A stretch of DNA of 64,000 nt from Tetmemena sp. SeJ-2015 (GCA_027382625.1 JAJKFJ010020898.1:124001-188000), one strand, 5' to 3'. Positions 1 through 13,480 are shown, numbered from the stretch's first letter. Notes: generated by a model not told the origin, from the letters alone. Translations and numbers: made by a program.

Positions 1-1500
1 TTATGGAAAATATCTTGGTATTCAAAGGCACTATTAGATCTAGTATATAAAGCATGAAGAGATAAGTTTTGTCTTACTACTCTGAAATCGAGCCAATCTT
101 TCTTGACTAAAATAATTTAGCCCTATAATTTTTAATCATAAATAAAAGTAAAAATAATGAAAACGATAGTAGGCAAGGTAATTATTTTTAGGACCTTGAG
201 CAGCAAAGTTTTCAAAATGGTGAGAAGGAATGATCGATTTTAAAAAACAATTTTAGCTTATTTCTTTCTTTCTATTATGTAATTTTACACTTACAGAGTT
301 TAAAACTGCTTTTGTAAATGAAGATGTCAATTTTAATTAGACAGAGAGATCTCCTCCAGTCATAATTATTTGCATTAAATTAACTTAATTCATCTGAGTA
401 TTGATATATTTTAAGCGTATTTCATCTCCTCTATAAATGGAATCCACCTATTATATAAAATATATATTCGTGATTTAGCGTGTTTAGGTCGAATTTGTGT
501 CAAAAATGGCCAGATGGCCTGAACCATTAATCAAAGCACTCCTTTTAGAATAGTTAAAATTCTAGCCCATCTTTGGAATAAGCCATAAACATTTCTTCTC
601 TATTTCAACCGAAGGAAATGTTAGGACCAGAGAAATTTGGATTTGCGTAAAAATACATTTATTTATTATTTAGAGAGGCATCTAGAGCTAATTAGGAGTT
701 GGCATGTAGAATAATCAAAAATCCCTTATTTGGCCATTACTATTAAGTTCAAGGCAATCTAAACCCTAATGATAAGTAATCCATTTATAACCAAAAATGA
801 AATAACAAGAAAGGAAGAGGAGACTGCAATTTTTACAGTGAAAAATTCTTTGAAAAGTGGTATTTTAGGGTTTAAATGAAGAAATAATTAAGTATTTTGA
901 GAGAAAACAATTGCTCATTTAATCTATCTCACAAAGACAAATCTAAAAGCATTGATCATCAAGCAGAAATAGGTAAAGAAATCGTGAAAGAATCTATAAA
1001 TAAAATATTCGAATATTTTATATATCTCATTCATCTTGAAAATCAATCCTTATTCCTAAAAAATGACAATAAAGTTTTAGAAAATATTTACACTGGTTTC
1101 AGGATACTTTTAACCTATAGATAGCCTGCTAATTTAAAATAGGAGAATACTTTATGAAAAGTCTAAATTAAAGAAGACCAAATTAGAGGACATTCGACAT
1201 GTAAAGCAACTTCTAGGGAGAAAATGAGACATTGTTTTCTTTAGGTTTCAAAATTTATAAAATCGAAACAGAAAAGGCAAATAAATTAGGTTTTTATTCC
1301 CTTATTCAGTTTCAGAGTTATATAAATGGAAGGAGCTATTATTATTGCAATATTTTTTTAGGTCCCTTCTATCTTCAAACTATTGAATCAGGATAGGAAT
1401 TTTATAAGTGTGATTTATGTTTACAGACAGTGTCTTGAATATAATTTGGCATTTTTTTCTCTATTTCCATCGAATTATGGACTAAATTGCCTAATAGAAT
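1..1500 (+). CDS. Unidentified plus-strand gene, 5' end outside window
   Basis: Several consecutive blocks read well on the plus strand when TAA/TAG are glutamine: about 3-230, 297-370, 506-800 and 805-1145. Block 506-800 can start at ATG 506 (MARWPEPLIK) and, in another frame, includes FREASRANQELACRIIKNP. Block 805-1145 includes GRGDCNFYSEKFFEKWYFRV followed by a Lys/Ser-rich stretch (NLSHKDKSKS) and a helix-like tail. Blocks change frame at AT-rich joins, as expected for IES-interrupted germline DNA, but I did not resolve the pointers here. Nothing in it matches a family I recognise. The right end is uncertain; a Lys/Arg-rich frame continues to about 1300. Chance open frames are long in this code, so the evidence is residue composition and length, not homology. 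Confidence 0.45.
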
Positions 1501-1660
1501 TCTAAATGTTGATTGAAATTAAATAAAGAAAGTTTCCCATCTAAGTAGACCGCATTACCATTACTCTTTGAGGAATTATGAGTTAGAGCAAAGAAGCAAT
1601 AATATTTAGGCATACTATGGATACTTTCTGCTGTGTATATTTTGAGGCTTTATCTCTTGT

Positions 1661-3185
1661 TCAAATAGACTCGGAGGCGATGGGAGACTGGTACTCGATT
1701 GATGCCCAGGCCTCGTTGTTATTACTGAACATGCCTAAGTTGTCTGCCATCCAGAGGGCGATTGCGTAAGATATACCGTAGCGTCTCATCCATCTGCCTA
1801 AACCAGTCAAATAGTTGAAGTACAACATATCCATATTCTCTAGCATCCACTTGGCGCACTCACTAAGATTTCTAAAGCTCATCGAATATTAAAATTAAGG
1901 GGTGTTTACTGTCTGTAAGAGTTGTTCCATGTGCAATGTCCACCTCTTTCCTTGGGCCAGATGTCGACCATTTCGCGAGTGAAGTAGAAAGGATATGCGA
2001 GGATGGCAGATACTCCCATAGAAATAGCCATATTTCCAAGTTTGATGTAGTCATAGGAGAAATCGTTATACGTCCACAGGAAGAAGTACTTGTTCTTAAT
2101 GAAAGAGTAGAAAGTACAGAAGGATGTCCAGAATACGAACTGACTTGACCAAATGGGGAAACCTCCCTTGAAGAGATAAACCAGTCCCTCTTCGAAAGGA
2201 ATCCTGATTAGGGCGTTCAGAGGAGAAGTATATCCTCGGCGCATCTCAACAGGCCAGGTTCTGTCAGCGTAATAGGCGCGGCGAGCGTTTTCAAAAGGAA
2301 TGCTAGTCCAGCAAGTAGGACCGAAGGCCATCATAGAGCAAGTCAAATGCTTGAATGAGTTCCAGTCAGCAAAGTCTTGAGGAGACCAGGTACCTCCATA
2401 AATCCACTGCCAGGCTGCGAGCTTAACTGCAACATCACCTCCTCCTGAAACTAGGCCGAAAGTCACTCTACATGAAATTAATTATCTACACACTCTTACT
2501 TCTTGGCTAACTCGGGCCAGAACTCTGGAAGCCTAAATGTTTCCTTAAGGAAAATGTTCCACTCCATGCGAGATTTGGGTCTCTCATAGAATTGACTGAG
2601 GATGTTGAAGTTGCTCTGGAAATGGTTGATTGGCTCCATCTAAAAGGTAATCGGTTATTATTTTTGTACCAAGACAAATTTTCTCGTAATGGAATATCGT
2701 AGGCTTAGCTTTTAATGCCTTGAGAGTGATTCTCATTTAGCATATGACGAGTTAAATTGCATGATTTAGACTTCTCATCCTTTTTTAATAAAATGAAGTC
2801 CGAGTTTGTTAAATATGAAGGCTTAAGAGGATTCTTACAAGGAAAACGGCTGTGGACCAAGCATACATGCCTCTCTTCCAGTTTTGTGATGGAGAGTTAT
2901 AGACGGGAGCCTTATTAACAAATATATAAATAGAGTAAGATAACCTTCCAAACAGGCACTAAAAATTTAGTCTTAGATATGTTTGAAAAATGGTAGATCT
3001 TTCAAGAAAAGGGAATTGCTCTTTTTGATGCGACTCTCAATAAGTGAAAGTGCGAGATCGTGGTTCCTTTTCTTTATCGCGGATTCTTGTATATGAATGA
3101 GACTTACTTCTGTAGAAGGAGTCAGTGTATGGCTGATGGATTCTTCTCACATCATCGAATTCAAAGTATTTCCAAAATTCAATAA
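1661..3185 (-). CDS. Mitochondrial carrier (SLC25)-like protein, divergent
   Basis: Read on the minus strand, blocks join into one protein: FEFDDVRRIHQPYTDSFYR, then APVYNSPSQNWKRGMYAW, then MEPINHFQSNFNIL, then the main block at 1906-2466 and the C-terminal block at 1661-1882. The main block has a carrier-type helix-end motif PFENARR (family PX[DE]XX[KR]) followed by LIRIPFEEGLVYLFKGGFP, the usual matrix-helix and EG...FKG pattern. A second PFYFTREMVDI lies in the next repeat. SLC25 proteins are inner-membrane exchangers with three repeats of about 100 residues. Here the motifs are degenerate, so the substrate cannot be inferred and a structural role is possible. Breaks at about 1882-1914 and 2466-2497 have GTAA at the 5' side and AG at the 3' side and keep frame, so they may be introns. 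The start codon is unresolved. Confidence 0.6.
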
Positions 3186-3968
3186 GATAAAAACTTTAAA
3201 ATATTTAATGTGAGTGCAATACCTCTACAAAAGATAGATAGATAGAAGACCAATAATAAATTGCGTACTAAGGACTGATTGATTTATAAAAAAAATCATT
3301 AAAATTTATTTTTGTGAATTCTCCGAATCGATTTCTTATGTGAAAGTGGCAAATAAATTTTTAGGTGAAATTGAAGAAAAGAATTATATCATTTTACTCA
3401 TTGCTATTTATTCTTGTCTTAAACAATTTAGGATTGTTTATAAAACTCAAATCTATTTGTTTTAATTAAGCAATAAGACATTTTCTGTTTTTAAGATGAT
3501 AATAATTATCTATTATAATAACCCCATTTTATTATAAATACAGCAGCACCAATTTATTATTTTGAGAGAAATTGCTACCCTTTTAAATAAGATTGAATTT
3601 TCCTTAAAAAATAATTTCAAGAATAAAATTATCTTAAAATAAAAGAATGGCTGTTAGAATTCCTAAATAAACAGTCCAAATTATAAATCTAACTTTTTTT
3701 GTATTCAATTATAAATATGAATGTTATCCTTCTAAGTTAGATTAAATTTGATATCAAATTATGCAATTAAAAATTTACTAAATAGTTTACAATTAAATTT
3801 AAAGTAAAAAGTTTGATAAAAATTTCCTCCAATATTTCTTTCTGTATTTTTCATTTACCTTTTAGTAAGTATTCAAATTTAAATATAATCTTTTACTTTC
3901 GAAGATAATAGATGAAAATAAATTGAGTTTATTTAAATTACATACCTACTTATATAAATCTTAAAAAG
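3186..3968. other. AT-rich spacer between two minus-strand genes
   Basis: Very AT-rich sequence between the 5' end of the carrier-like gene and the 3' end of the meckelin gene. I see no supported coding block, repeat or RNA gene. It must hold the upstream region of the carrier gene, but no promoter motif is recognisable. Confidence 0.5.
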
Positions 3969-6170
3969 TCATATTAAGAACCTTTCATCTGCTAAAGTGT
4001 GTTTCGCCAGATTTCTACGACCGTAATGAGCTCTCAGGAACATTAAAAAGTTGTCCACAAGATATTAAAATTTAATAAATATTGAATTTAACAGATAGGC
4101 AATTAAGATTCCAAGAATCAATCTAGATTAAAGAGCAGCATTTGATTGAGCGGCAATGTCAATAAAAGATATGACTAGAACATCAAGCATTAAAAAGTCG
4201 AAATCCAGACCCATCATCAAGTATGAAGAGTAGCCCATCCAGGGGTCTTTGAACATTATAGGTACGTCTTAGCTTAGCATAGAGGGCATAAGACCTAGCC
4301 ACCTTGACATGGCTCCTCTATCTCTTATGTATTGTTTGGGCTCTACCCTCACTTTTTCAATGTAAGTTTGCATTAATCTGTTCATGAAAACTCCGGGCTC
4401 TTCTAAGTTTGCAATATTCATTCCAACAGGAACAGCTCGCTCCCTTGTTAGCACTTACTGAACAGAGTTGAATCTATTCTACTTTTGATTCATAATATTC
4501 AAAATTTCCTGGTTAATCTCCTTCTGATACAAATCTTTGTAGTACACAAGCATCTTTCTGGGCATGTAAAGTTCGTATGTTTACAAGTTAGGATATTCCA
4601 CAGTTAATCCACGCAGTTGAGCTTTACCCGTACGCTCGTATTCGAGAGCTCGGCGAAGTACTTCCGATGAGACCTCAGCCTAGCCGTATGGAGAGCGCCC
4701 GTGGATATAGTAACCGTGAAATTGATTGTCAAACATGAGTACTGAAATGTTGCTCATAGCGCAAAGATCAGTAAACTCCTCAGTTGCAAGGGGCACTCTG
4801 AATTTGATTAAATAGCGAAGTACATATTGAATGATGCCTATTATGTACATAACGATAGCTGTGATAAAGAAATTTAAGACATAGTTTTCAGGAGAGTTCA
4901 CCTTCACCTCTGATTAAATTCAATAAAATCCTAATTTTTATAACTCTGATAGATCAGGATCATGAGTAGAAAAATATCTGAAACCTATTCCTTCCATAAA
5001 GAAAGCGTAGCAAAGTAAAGTGAACTCCATAGATATGAGCTTCATGTTTTGTAACTCATTTAGTTCATTAAGAAGAAATAGCTATCTCCAGGCATTAACT
5101 CCAAAGTATGGCCTTTCTTGTTCTTCTTTTGGAATAGCTCTTTGCTTTTGCTTTTCCCAGTCTACTAAAAACACATCGAATGAGCATTACTCGAATATGA
5201 TCTTATATCCTATAGTAACTAGCTTTGTAATTAGAACTGCATAGAATAAGCCCTTGAATGGTAAGTAATTGGAATCTGTATTTCCTGATACTGCAGGCAA
5301 CAAAACGTATACATTTTCTTGCAACTTGAAGAACACAAACCAATAACCGCTTATAATTACTACGAACCAGAATAGAGATAGATATCATCTAAAATGCTTA
5401 TTTATCATGAATTGATTCAGAATAGTAAGTTTGAGAATACGTCGAGGCAGGTAACGATAACTTTTATTTTTGATAGTCTTCACAACTGAATACTTGCATT
5501 TGGCATTAACATCATCTGAGAGTTAATTTGGAGACCAGCACCAAATACATAACTATACGAGAATAATGACTGCCATCAAAATCATCACTCCGATAAATAG
5601 GCCAGTCATAGTCTGCCAGAAGTGTGAAGTATCCATGGCATACTCTGTTGTGAAAGAAACAGTTGCAAGAGAATTAGAAGCGACTCCAGTTCGAGAACGC
5701 TCTCTATAGTTTATAATGAGAAGTGGAGTGAGAATCATCTCATCATTATCTATAAAAATCTTGTAAATAACTGATTAATCTGGATCAAGCTTAATACTTA
5801 AAGTGATTTCCATAGGATATCTAACTACTGTTGATATAGCTCCATTAATGTAGCCATTTGTACCTTCGATACCGCTCTTTGTATCAAACAGGAAGAATCT
5901 GCGAGTGAGCCTCCACTTGTTTTGATCTGTAACTCCTGCTTCATTCACTTTCTAGCCGGTAGCGTCTTAGAAATTTCTGATCAATACAGGCACGTCTATC
6001 AAATCTCCGTTGTAATCCTAAAGGTAGAGCTCATAAAATAGATTTTCCTGGGGAGGGTGGTCATAGATAGAGGAAGATATTAGATTCGATAAATCAAATG
6101 TGCAGCTCTGTGAGATTGTTGATCCAAAGCGCCTTAGTTGGGCTAATTAATTCTCTGTATTAAAAAAATT
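3969..6170 (-). CDS. TMEM67: Meckelin (TMEM67/MKS3), C-terminal two thirds
   Basis: Meckelin is a multi-pass membrane protein of the ciliary transition zone, mutated in Meckel syndrome. On the minus strand, a block near 5.6-6.15 kb has VPVLIRNF, then NKWRLTRRFFLFD. Next come MDSTSHFWQT-like (MDTSHFWQT) with a membrane segment FIGVMILMAVIILV, a membrane block around 4.86 kb, then FHGYYIHGRSPYG. The C-terminus is RRNLAKHTLADERFLI followed by TGA at 3969-3971. The GYYIHGRS motif and the final DERFLI are hallmarks of the family. The cysteine-rich N-terminal ectodomain of the family (roughly the first third of human meckelin, 995 residues) is not evident upstream. Frames around 6190-6640 are open but not Cys-rich. 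The missing part may be elsewhere in the germline or too broken to read. A ciliate needs this gene for its many cilia. Confidence 0.9.
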
Positions 6171-8215
6171 TGTCTTATTATATATACAATTTTTACAAAC
6201 TCATAGCATTTGGCAAATCCTCCCTATAATACTTAATTTCCTTTTAAAAAAATATTACCTTTCCTAGGAATTTTCCTCTGAAATATACTCTCTCTCCAAT
6301 CCTCACCTTTTAATTTATGTCTCCTCCAGTCAATTAAATTAATTTAATCTCTTCTTCCGTAGGTGGGATTATGTAAACTTGATATCATTTTATTTGTCTA
6401 ATGATACTAATTGCAATAATAGGATTAAGTTTACTTCTCCACAACTTTTTCTATTTAATCCTTAAGCAATAACTCGCTATTGTTCTATAAATGCTGTCCT
6501 TTATGATCATTTCTTTATCTGCCATTATTTGAATTTGATCTTCCTTATCTTGGCGAAATCTTTTCGTTTTCTTATCCTCATTTAAAAATGCATTAAAAAG
6601 TATAAGTACCTGGCTTAAAATAGAATCTTTTCTCATTTCCATTATTTGATTAGATGAATCTTTTCTCTAAATTCTAGGGTGACTAGCGAATCTTATCCTA
6701 CTATTTTGATTCTTAATTTCTATTTAACATTTAATTCATCTCAGCCTTGGTACCTTACTTATTTTGAAAAGCCTATTCATTTTCTTTATTGTAAAAACTT
6801 CATATCATTAAATATTTTTATTTAAATTGGAATTGACTCCTTGACTGTGATATTTATTATGCTAGTATAAATTTTAAGAAGGATGAGGTGGAGAAATATT
6901 TTAGGGATGAGTATTTTGCCCTTTCTTCCCATGAAAAATAGAAATAAAGAACATTAACTAGATATAAAAAATTAATGAATTTGTTGTTTATTTTAATTCA
7001 AAGAAGATAGGAGTTGATTTTTTTTGTAATTCTCTTGATCTGCAAAGTAAACTAAACTTAAAATATTAAATTGAAAGCTTTGGATTTGATATTAAGACTG
7101 AATGACCTTTCTTACTCCCTGATTGGCAAGGCTGAAACCTTGATGTTCCTAATTAATTTAGTATTGAATTTTTGCCTCTGCTTTAGGGATTTCTGGTGAT
7201 GATTAGACTGAGGGCTTGTAATTGCTTGTGCTTCTCATGCGATTTTAAGGCTTTCGCAACTCCTTTTCATTCATTTCATGATCCAATTAGTTTAACTTTT
7301 AAGGGAGAAAGTTATAAAGCCTGTTCTAGTTATGCTAATTTAAATTATAAATAAATAGCAATCATCGCCATTATGATATCTCTAAGAACTCTCTTTAATC
7401 ACGCTTTATTGATTTTGAGAAGGAGATAATGGAGATATCTGAAGCAATAAATTTTACTAATATAATGCTTTTAAATCATTATGTAAAATAAAGCAGATCT
7501 TCTTAGTGTTTTTAGTGGAAGAATTTAATTTTGAAGTTAACACAAATATAAGTTGCAATATTTTAAATTGAAGTTAATCGATTGCTTAATTAAGGACTTG
7601 AATCTAATTTAAGCTAATTTAAGCTTCTTTAGTTAATGGTTTCTTGATTGTAATTTTAGCTTAACTACTTCTTAGTTATCTCAGGAATCAAAATAAAATA
7701 CATAAGAATAAAATTACCAAATCTTATTAATTCCTTCCTAGATTTACTACACCTGCTTTTGAGGGAGCTGGGCTTAACTCTTCAATTTCTATAAATCTTT
7801 TAATTATCAAATCTAAAAGAATTCTAATTTCATAGTTGAGATGTGTTTGATTTGATGATTCCCTATTTGTTTAATTATACTTATAAATCAAATTTTGAAT
7901 TTACCGCCTCTATCCTTTTCAAGTTATACTTCAAATATACTGAATTTGAAGTCTAAAAATTCTTAGAGCTTCTTATTGTTTATCTTTGATAAAGGATAAT
8001 CATTAAATAAATAAACATAAAGCAAGAAGAAATTTATATAATTAGGATAAGAAGCAAAATAAGCTAAATTAATGATGAAATAGTCCTCTTCTGTATAAAC
8101 TCTATCTGCAAACTGTAAGCCAAACATTTGTAGTCTAATTTATCTTAACATTATACTCCAAATTGTCACTGAATATCATTGAATAAGTATCATTCTTATT
8201 CTGATTACTCTTTAA
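6171..8215. other. AT-rich region upstream of meckelin, weak minus-strand coding signal at its left end
   Basis: Between about 6190 and 6645 the minus strand has open frames, for example a Lys/Asp-rich block starting at ATG 6642 (MEMRKDSILSQVLILFNAFL) and GERVYFRGKFLGK near 6290. They could be 5' blocks of the meckelin gene or a separate gene, but none shows family homology. From about 6650 to 8215 I see only AT-rich sequence without supported features. Confidence 0.35.
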
Positions 8216-8604
8216 AATCAAATAAGTGTTTTGATAAGATGGTTGTAGAAATAAGAATCTAATATAAAATTATAGAAAACAAGCTGCTCGAGAAGAATGT
8301 TTTCTGGCTTTAAAAGAAAAGTTGGGGATGATAATATTTAAAGATTAATGGTAAAATTATTTGCGTTTTAATTAATTAAGCCACCCCATTTGTTAATCAA
8401 GATCTTTAATAGAGAAATCCAATCAGGCATTAGTAAATTTATTTTTAGTCTAATCAATATATTAAACAACCATCTATATTAGAGATATTAAATATTAACC
8501 AATCAGATATCTTAATATGTCAAGCTATCAGACTTATCACTAATTAAGACTTTGAACTTGATCTTATTTCTACAACTATCTTATCAAAACACTTATTTGA
8601 TTTT
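8216..8604. repeat. Inverted repeat (about 42 bp arms) around a 300 bp spacer
   Basis: The arm at 8216-8258 begins AATCAAATAAGTGTTTTGAT and is matched in reverse complement by 8560-8602 with about one mismatch in 42. The spacer is AT-rich and shows no coding. The structure could be a small fold-back element or part of an eliminated sequence upstream of the IQ-motif gene. No target-site duplication is obvious. Confidence 0.7.
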
Positions 8605-8644
8605 ATCATAATTATTTTTATAAAGATAGCAGAAATGTATCTCT

Positions 8645-11600
8645 AACTTAGAGAAGTGGTGTGGGAGTTGCATCTGCAATCACTGGTGGAAATTCGTCTT
8701 TTCTGTAAATGCAAACTTAGCGAAACACTGCTACTCTAACTCATAACAAAAGTGTGTTGCTTAATCTGCCCAAGATAAATCAAGAAAACAAATTATAGTC
8801 AAACAGCACTTAAATTTAATAAACAAACAATCTTGCTCATAAATAAAATGTGAATGGGGACAAATCTAAGATCTCTAATCACAACCAACTATCTTGAAAC
8901 TATTCCTCTATCAATTTAAAGGATTCAACTAAGCTTTTATTCAACCAAAAGTTTGAGTACTTATTTATTAAGCATCTCATTTCTAATGTTAGTGAGATAA
9001 AGTAGCAACAACAAAGTGGAGTTTTAATGAAAAAATTGAGATAAAGTATTGAAAATGAGTATCATTTTAGCAGAATAAATTAAAGTGAAAAAATCTAATC
9101 TGTGAAAGGATAATAAGATCCTCCTTCTTAGGGCATTTAATTCATTAGTGAGTACAGAAAGAATCACAATTTAAAGCAAAACGGCTTGTCTGAATCTATG
9201 GGAACGCTTTAAAAAGCCTTAAAGCTTCCTAAGATTCACAAAAACTTGTAGCAAAGCTAATTATTCGAATAGTAAAGTTTGATAATGTAAACAAGCAATT
9301 AAAGAAGGAAAGGGGGTAGCCTTAGTGCTAGAGAAAGATATCAAAATATTTACTAGATTCAATCTACAGAACTCTAAGTTCCATTGACCTCATGATAGCA
9401 GAAGCAAGAAAATACTTACGACCCTTCTTCACTCTTATGGAAAAGGGAAAGAACTCCAAGTTTACTGAGAGCTATAGGTTTAGTGGAATGTTTGAAGGAA
9501 AATACAATGAATAAAGCTGATACAGAGAAAATCAAGTTTGATGTGTAAAAGGAACGCCTCAAAAAGTTACTAGTCAAGCAAAAAAGCTAGGCCCAATTAA
9601 ACCAGGAAAAGATAAAGATAGTGATGTAGTTTAAGGGTCTCTCTAACATTTTATTATCCATTATAACATTAAGAGCATACCCTCTCCTTAAAGATTGATG
9701 AGAATGACACTACCGGATCTAAATTTGAAGCTTAATAAGTTCATGATAGATTAAAAAGTAATGCAAGCTGTCTTCCTAATTTAAGGTGGATGGAGGATGT
9801 TCAAAGCCAAATAGCTTTATAACTCTTAGAGGAGAAGATTTCTTTCTAGAATAGTTTATATCTAGAGGAAAATAAAAGGCTATTTAAGGAGGAAAATTAG
9901 AAGAGCCTATATGAATTCTTGTGCTCTCAAAATTCAAAGCCTCTTCCGTAGTTATAGAATACGTAGGAATATGATACACTACATGAGCCAGAAAGTAAAT
10001 AAAAGTTTGATGGTCTTTGATGATATGAGAGAGCGAGTTTACAAAGATAAAGTTAAGCAAATCATCTAAGACTGGCGATAGAAAACTTTCAATTCTCATG
10101 CTGAGAAAAAGAAGAATGCTTATAAGGCATTCTTGGTGAAATCATTGCAAGTTTATCATAAGTTTAAGAAAAATAATTCTAAGAAGTCAGTACCAAGATA
10201 CATGTAAAATCTTAAAAGGGGGAGCAATCAAAACACTTCGAGCGCTGTAAACACTAGCTCAATAACCTAGAAATCTACTTAAGGGAACGCACAGAGTTAG
10301 AACACAGCAAACATTTAATCACAACAAAAAAGTCTGTTTAAGTCATAAACAAAGGATCATTCAGCAACGAAATCAAAGAAGCCTGAACCCATCAAAGTTG
10401 CAAATTCAAATACTAAACAAACGGAGATTCCAAGTAAGGCCTAGAAAAATATTGACATCAGTTAAAAATAGGATTCAGCAACCCCTATAAAAATAGATCA
10501 TCAATAGTAATCGCCCCCACCTTTACAATAAGACTTAAATTAAACTCTTAAGCCCCAGAAAGAAGGTCTATAATAGAACAGAAACTTGATTATACCTTAT
10601 AATATTGTAAAATTTATTTCTCTATTGATAATTGGCAAGTCTGATACCTCCATGCTTTCTATAAACTAGCTAAACATTTCTGATATTCAAGATCCTACTC
10701 CTAATCCAAAAGCTATTTATAAAGCACTTTCCTCTCCTAAGAGATTTGGATCAATCTAATTAGACGATTTAGACTCGACTGAGCATGGGAGACAGATAAA
10801 TTAGCTTATTCAAAATTCTGAGATGAGAACCAAGTAGATGACTAAGTCTAATACCTTGGGCTATAAACACGATTTAGTTTCTAATCAAGTTCTATAACCC
10901 ATATCTAAAGCTTCATTATAAATTTAATTATAATGATGATTAATCTTCTCACGATGAATTCAAGAATGGAAACGAGGAAGAAGAAATTAATGATGGAAAT
11001 CTAAATGAGAGTCCCATCTACAAAAACCAGAATGAGTCACCTAGTGTTAGATCTGACCACAGACATTTCAATTTTTTAATGGCTAGCACTTAGCCTCCTA
11101 TTAAATACTCTAAAGCCTTATTAAACTTTTACCTATTCAAGAGGAAGAGGGAGAAATGGGTATGACAATGAAAGATTTTAACGTACAGGAACTAATCTCT
11201 AATTAGAATGAGGGTATTATAGAGATGCAATTTATTTTGCAAAATGTTCTTTTATAATGAATAATTAGAGATTGGAGATTAAATGGAGAAAAAATCTTTC
11301 CTTCAGTAAGTCGAGAGCTAAAATAATGCTTCTAAGAGTAAATTTATTCCAAAGAAAAGCAGCAAGATTAGCAACAGCAAGTCTAATTAGAGTCAAGCCT
11401 CTCCTAAAGTTTTGCAAAATATTTCTGAAAAGCAAACCTCTCCAAAGAGTAATAACCAAATGCCGGTCAGACCTGAACTCTCTGAAGTTAAGAGATCGCT
11501 TGAAAATGCTCAATCTTTCTTTTCAAAAGGAACTTAAAACAAAAATAACCTGACTCACTAGCATATTTAGGAAAATATATATCTTTTGCTTGTCTTTATA

Positions 11601-12771
11601 AATAGAAAACTCTCTTAATTAAAGCTAGGAGAAGAATTAAAACTCAAATACTACCGATGATAAAATTTAGGCCTCTATTTTTGCAGAGAATAAGTCCATC
11701 TCTAAATAACCAGCCGATAAACTGGTGAATTGGAATTCTTTGGATAACGAAGATAATTTATAAATAGGATTTAAATTATTTTTAATGAAGCTCAAAATGT
11801 TAAGAATGGTAACAATTAGGAAGCTCTAAACAAATCACAAACCTAATTTAATGAGAAAAACTTTGAGTCACCAAAGTCATCTCCACATTTATCTTTGTAA
11901 AAGTCATTAAAAGGTTAAATAAATATTATTTACCCAATTATTTTTCATAGACATCCCCAAAAATTTCAAAGTTTAATCAAACTTAACCAGGAAAATACTA
12001 AAATTTAGAAAGCGAAGAAAGAAATAGTGAGGCTCAATTTTTTTGGGAAAAAACAAAATATATTTCTCTAGTTATTTCTGAGATTTAGATTATATAAAAA
12101 GCCCCAAAAATTATAAATGGCTTATTTGTCTGGTTTATTATAAATCTTTAAAACCTAAAAAATTTATAAGTGAGGCAGAGTAGATAAGATAAGAAGATGG
12201 AGATAGTTACGAACAAGATGCGGAGTAGTTTGAGCATGATGAGAATACAGGATCATCAATTAAGAAATTAGAAAAAGGATCAGCTTAGTATAGCAATGAT
12301 AATGACGAGATGGAATATTAATTTATTTAATGACGATTGACTTATTCCTAAAGCGAGTGGTTAGGCCATGATACCATCTCAAACTACGAGATAAGGCGTG
12401 TAATTGAATATCCTGCATAATATAGGCCTCAATGAAAATGAATTCAGCATAATCAACAATAGTAAAAAGCGAGAGTTTACAAATTATTACTTTTAGTGTA
12501 AGCAAATAATTACCATTCTAACCTTTTTATAATCTAAAAATAATGAAAAATTCCAATATGCAGATTTTTTGAGTTTAGTCCCAAGAAGCTAAAGATCTCT
12601 TAAAAGAAGTAGGAGCCTGAGCAGCAAAGGAAACTCTAAATTGTATCTTCTCCATCTGTTAAGAATGAAGAAGGCAAATCTTCTGAGATGCAAAATACAA
12701 ATCCACAAACAAATGAAGCGGAAATTAACTAAAAACATAGGAAAATTACTAATAGTATAAGATCATCGTGA
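8645..12771 (+). CDS. Long low-complexity protein with IQ-like motifs, IES-interrupted
   Basis: A series of plus-strand blocks with TAA/TAG as glutamine runs from about 8645 (GVGVASAITGGNSSFLQMQT) to TGA 12769-12771. Around 9830-10200 the protein is basic and helical, with LKIQSLFRSYRIRRNMIHY, a good match to the calmodulin-binding IQ pattern IQxxxRxxxxR, preceded by VYIQRKIKGYLRRKIRR, a second IQ-like element. This is followed by several hundred residues rich in Gln, Ser, Asn, Lys and Pro, including SPPPLQQDLNQTLKPQKEG near 10.5 kb, and acidic stretches near 10.95 and 12.2 kb. The C-terminal block is KKQEPEQQRKLQIVSSPSVK. Frames change at AT-rich joins, so several IESs are present, unresolved here. 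It is likely a cytoskeletal or basal-body-associated protein that binds calmodulin or a centrin; this is inference from the motif only. The true start is not established. Confidence 0.6.
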
Positions 12772-12789
12772 ATTAGGTATCATTCTTAA

Positions 12790-13330
12790 TAAATAAATTC
12801 TTACATCCACATTGGTTGCTCTCAAATGAAGTCCCAGTCGACCAGGCAGCCCAAGAAGTGAAGTCAACTCCATGTTTGTTTAAATAATATTTTTTGAATT
12901 TAAATTCTCTATTATAATTCTAAGTCGAGGTGGCTGCCACCTTTAATTAAAAGTGGTCGATTAAATTTTAAGAGATTGGAGCGGCTGGCGATTAATTCTT
13001 AATGTGATCAGTGATTGGGTTCAGATAATAATTTGCTGAATCGCTTACTACTACATATACTACTAACTACTATACATACAATTCAGCCAAAATATTGAGG
13101 TAAGTATCTTGATTTCTTACTACTTACAATTAAAAGATCTATACTATAAGAAGATATCGCTTAAAAGTTCCATCAAAAATTAGTTAAAGAAGAATCAAGA
13201 CAGATATGGAATAGAGGTCACTGAACTAAGTCCTCGTTAATATTAGGAGCTATACGATAGAGAGGAAATATTTAAGGAGGCCAAGGAAGAACTTAATTTT
13301 AGAATGTATTGAGGATTACAGAGGTTAGTT
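12790..13330 (+). CDS. Possible small gene or stray coding blocks
   Basis: Two GC-richer stretches lie between the two long genes. One, near 12806-12880, reads HWLLSNEVPVDQAAQEVKST. The other, 13130-13311, is charged and helical, with KKNQDRYGIEVTELSPRQYQ and REEIFKEAKEELNFRMY before TGA. I do not recognise either. They could be two blocks of one small gene or leading blocks of the next gene. Strand and extent are tentative. Confidence 0.35.
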
Positions 13331-13480
13331 TATATTATTTATTTTTATCTAGATTTTTGCAGTTAATTAATTTAATGTTAGGATATAAATTATGAAAGCA
13401 AGAATTTTAGATATGAAAGTCAATCTAAAAACTACGAATAATTCTTTGAAAAAATAGCTTCTACTACGCTAATTTAATTA

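Noticed and set aside
11265..11513. Minus-strand 82-codon open frame
   Set aside because: The plus strand here reads as Ser/Gln/Lys-rich sequence continuous with the IQ-motif gene.
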